Part shown: in pieces, positions 4,257-6,112 of the stretch
How the letters are laid out: every line of letters starts with the position of its first letter
Numbering within the stretch: position 1 is the stretch's first letter
NCBI GenBank assembly: GCA_900772675.1
Contig: CAAGRM010000192.1
Location: 1 to 6,112 of the forward strand
DNA: 6,112 nt
DNA from: Lachnospiraceae bacterium
GTDB lineage: Bacteria > Bacillota > Clostridia > Lachnospirales > Lachnospiraceae
Reading direction: 5' to 3'
Translations under genes and position numbers: made by a program
The notes under the pieces: generated by a model
Told to the model about the DNA's origin: nothing
Seen by the model: only the letters and a program-made list of their open reading frames with translations
The model's database searches: none

Positions 4257-6018
4257 AGACGCTCCCTTCGAGTCTCTCCGCATCCTGTCGGAGCGATGGA
4301 AAAATGGAACGTTCTCGGAAATCATCGATGACTGGAAATGGATTTTTGGCTACAGTGCGCGTTATAAAGGTGCGATCGTTTTTTACACGATTCTCGGCAT
4401 CTTAAGCACTTCTCTTGGCCTTGTCAGCAGCGTGGCAGGAAAATACCTGATCGATATCATTACCGGATACCAGATACAGAAGCTCCCGCTGCTGCTTTGC
4501 ATCATGATCGGAAGCACCGTGTTCAGTCTTGGATTTGAGAGTGTCATCAACCGTATTTCAACGAAGCTTGGCATCGCGATCAACAACGACATCCAGGCGG
4601 ATATTTTCGACAAAATCGTTGATGCGGACTGGCTGGAAATCAGCAAATACGCAAACGGTGACGTACTCAACCGCTTCAACGGCGACATTGGAACGGTGAG
4701 CGGCAACGCAATCAGCTGGCTCCCGACGATTATCATTGCCGTGTATCGGTTTATTGCCACCTTTTTCGTGATCCTGCATTATGACTGGGTCATGGCGCTG
4801 ATTGCTTTTTTAAGCGCACCGTTCCTGCTTCTGATGTCGCGGTTCATGATCCGCCGTCAGCGGGAATACAGCAAAAAAGTGCGCGAGATGAGCAGCAATC
4901 TGATGAGCTTTGAGGTAGAAGCGTTCTACAATTTTGATACGATCAAGTCGTTTGGCATCGCACCGTATTACAGCAAAAAGATGCGCTGGTGGCAGGGACT
5001 TTTTAAGGACATCAGCCTGAAATACAATCTGTTTACGATTAAAACAAATATTGTAATGTCCATTCTCGGGAGTGCGGTGGAGTTTACCGCATTCGGATAC
5101 TGTCTGTTCCGCCTGTGGACGCACGACATTACCTATGGAACCATGACGCTGTTCCTGCAGCAGCGGAGTAACCTCTCCGGCGCGTTTGGAAACGTAATTT
5201 CGATTATTCCGTCCTTCCTCAACAGCTCCGTCTCGGCGCACCGGATCCGTGAGCTCGTAGAGCTGCCAAAAGAAGTCCATATTCCGGAGAGTGCAGAGCT
5301 TGATCCGCTGGCTAAGGATGGCTTCCGGGTACAGATGCACGGGGTAGAATTTTCTTATATAGAAGGAAACAAAGTAATCACCAGATCGGAGTTTCAGGCC
5401 GCCCCCGGCGAGATTGTAGCGCTGGTTGGCCCGTCCGGAGAGGGAAAAACAACGATGATCCGCCTGATTCTCGGCCTTATCCGCCCGCAGGAGGGGGAAA
5501 CCGTGATCATTGCCTCAAACGGAAAAACGGTTCCCATGAACGCCGAAACGCGTCATCTCTTCGCGTATGTTCCGCAGGGAAATACGATCCTTTCCGGCAC
5601 AATCGCCGAAAATATGCGCATGGTAAAAGAGGATGCGACCGACGAGGAGATCATCGAAGCGCTCAAAATCTCCTGCGCCTGGGATTTCGTCCAGCATCTG
5701 CCGGATACCATCAACAGCCGCGTCGGGGAACGTGGCCGCGGTTTCTCTGAAGGACAGTCCCAGCGGCTTGCCATCGCCCGTGCCGTCCTCCGCGATGCCC
5801 CGGTGCTGCTTCTCGATGAAGCTACCTCGGCGCTGGATGTCACAACGGAACGGAATGTCCTTCGAAACATCATCCGTCAGCGTCCCAACAAAACCTGTAT
5901 CGTTACGACGCACCGTCCGAGTGTCCTCGGCCTCTGCCAGAGAGTCTACCGCGTCATGAATGGAATCGTGACCGAACTCGATGAGGCAGAAGGGGCAAAG
6001 ATGGTGGAAGATTTTTGA
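4228..6018 (+). CDS. ABC exporter, fused membrane and ATPase domains, 596 aa
   Basis: A half-size ABC exporter that should work as a homodimer in the cytoplasmic membrane. About 45 polar residues precede six hydrophobic segments at roughly 48-70, 85-104, 163-183, 186-206, 273-295 and 303-330. The ATPase domain follows: GPSGEGKTT (401-409, Walker A), YVPQGN (447-452, Q-loop), FSEGQSQR (506-513, signature), VLLLDE (526-531, Walker B with Glu531), SALD (534-537, D-loop) and THRPS (561-565, with switch His562). All catalytic residues are present. The signature is FSEGQ instead of LSGGQ, a variation I associate with peptide exporters. No C39 bacteriocin-processing domain is attached. An AGAGGAGG 5 nt before the ATG at 4228 fixes the start. 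As last gene of the operon it most likely exports the modified peptide, but immunity efflux or import of a signal cannot be excluded. Confidence 0.93.
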   Translation: MQEESKEKSKDAPFESLRILSERWKNGTFSEIIDDWKWIFGYSARYKGAIVFYTILGILSTSLGLVSSVAGKYLIDIITGYQIQKLPLLLCIMIGSTVFSLGFESVINRISTKLGIAINNDIQADIFDKIVDADWLEISKYANGDVLNRFNGDIGTVSGNAISWLPTIIIAVYRFIATFFVILHYDWVMALIAFLSAPFLLLMSRFMIRRQREYSKKVREMSSNLMSFEVEAFYNFDTIKSFGIAPYYSKKMRWWQGLFKDISLKYNLFTIKTNIVMSILGSAVEFTAFGYCLFRLWTHDITYGTMTLFLQQRSNLSGAFGNVISIIPSFLNSSVSAHRIRELVELPKEVHIPESAELDPLAKDGFRVQMHGVEFSYIEGNKVITRSEFQAAPGEIVALVGPSGEGKTTMIRLILGLIRPQEGETVIIASNGKTVPMNAETRHLFAYVPQGNTILSGTIAENMRMVKEDATDEEIIEALKISCAWDFVQHLPDTINSRVGERGRGFSEGQSQRLAIARAVLRDAPVLLLDEATSALDVTTERNVLRNIIRQRPNKTCIVTTHRPSVLGLCQRVYRVMNGIVTELDEAEGAKMVEDF

Positions 6019-6021
6019 CAG

Positions 6022-6069
6022 AAAATGGCTTTTCCTTCACAAAACAAGTGGAGGATGGGCCATTTTTTT
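6022..6069 (+). terminator. Intrinsic terminator of the plus operon
   Basis: AAAATGGC (6022-6029) pairs with GCCATTTT (6059-6066). Inside it TCCTTCAC (6033-6040) pairs with GTGGAGGA (6048-6055, one G-U) around the loop AAAACAA. The two stems are separated by a small internal loop. A T-run to 6069 and a further CGCTTTTT follow. It begins 4 nt after the ABC stop codon. Confidence 0.88.
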
Positions 6070-6087
6070 CGCTTTTTCAAAGAAACT

Positions 6088-6112
6088 GAGTCAAGCGGAT
6101 ATTCGCAATCCG
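6088..6112. repeat. Palindromic interspersed repeat, right copy (cut by window edge)
   Basis: GAGTCAAGC (6088-6096) is followed by GGATATTCGCAATCCG (6097-6112), the exact reverse complement of 404-419. It lies 19 nt past the terminator T-run, so like the left copy it sits just outside a transcription unit and reads in the same direction as the transcript it follows. The element continues past the window. Confidence 0.55.

Noticed and set aside
3600..4325. 241-aa minus-strand open frame
   Set aside because: Antisense to the nucleotidyltransferase and ABC genes, both of which have clear family motifs in the plus frame.
509..6018. Lasso peptide cluster
   Set aside because: Kinase, nucleotidyltransferase, PqqD and ABC fit, but there is no asparagine-synthetase-like cyclase or transglutaminase-like protease, and a 129-aa substrate is far too long.
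1..6112. CRISPR array, tRNA, rRNA or insertion sequence
   Set aside because: No spaced repeat series, cloverleaf, ribosomal RNA stretch or transposase motif was found. The only repeats are the two palindromic elements and the short promoter boxes.

Overview
The window looks like part of a RiPP-type (ribosomally made, post-translationally modified peptide) locus from a gut-type Firmicute, probably Clostridia/Lachnospiraceae. The clues are purine-rich AGGAGG ribosome sites, near-consensus sigma-A promoters, moderate GC, and the style of the proteins. The taxonomic call is inference, since no marker gene is present.

Left end (1-508). This holds two pieces of a radical SAM maturase in opposite orientations. 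The minus strand from 333 encodes the N-terminus with the iron-sulfur motif CNMNCDMC. At 156/157 this stops matching the family, and the plus strand 1-156 encodes an internal piece of the same enzyme type. The most economical reading is a short inversion inside one gene, or a chimeric junction in the assembly. Between this gene and the next lie a terminator-like hairpin, a palindromic repeat and a strong terminator.

Minus-strand unit (1349-1377 promoter, then 1233 down to 509). A PqqD-like peptide chaperone (112 aa) is followed, with an ATGA overlap, by an unrecognised 129-aa protein. I interpret the latter as the substrate/precursor. It has a short charged N-terminus, the string NEYVAACG, a candidate EF-hand-like metal loop and a C-terminal serine. 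The radical SAM gene lies next in the same direction.

Divergent control region (1234-1543). Two face-away sigma-A promoters, each TTGACT with a 17-bp spacer, lie about 70 bp apart. Each is accompanied by an ATTACA-N6-ATTACA direct repeat, which suggests one shared regulator.

Plus-strand operon (1544-6018). Four tightly overlapping genes encode an HPr-kinase-like P-loop protein, a small soluble S24/S26 peptidase-like protein with a Ser/His pair, a NTP_transf_5-type nucleotidyltransferase-fold protein and a six-helix ABC exporter without a C39 peptidase domain. A strong terminator follows, then a second, inverted copy of the palindromic repeat, cut by the window edge.

Working model (inference): PqqD presents the 129-aa substrate to the radical SAM enzyme, the kinase-like and nucleotidyltransferase-like proteins make further modifications or act in immunity/regulation, the S26-like protein may trim the leader, and the ABC protein exports the product. 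Kinase, nucleotidyltransferase, PqqD and ABC genes also occur together in some lasso peptide clusters, but no lasso cyclase or transglutaminase-like protease is visible here. With such a long substrate and this gene set, the locus may be a poorly described RiPP class.
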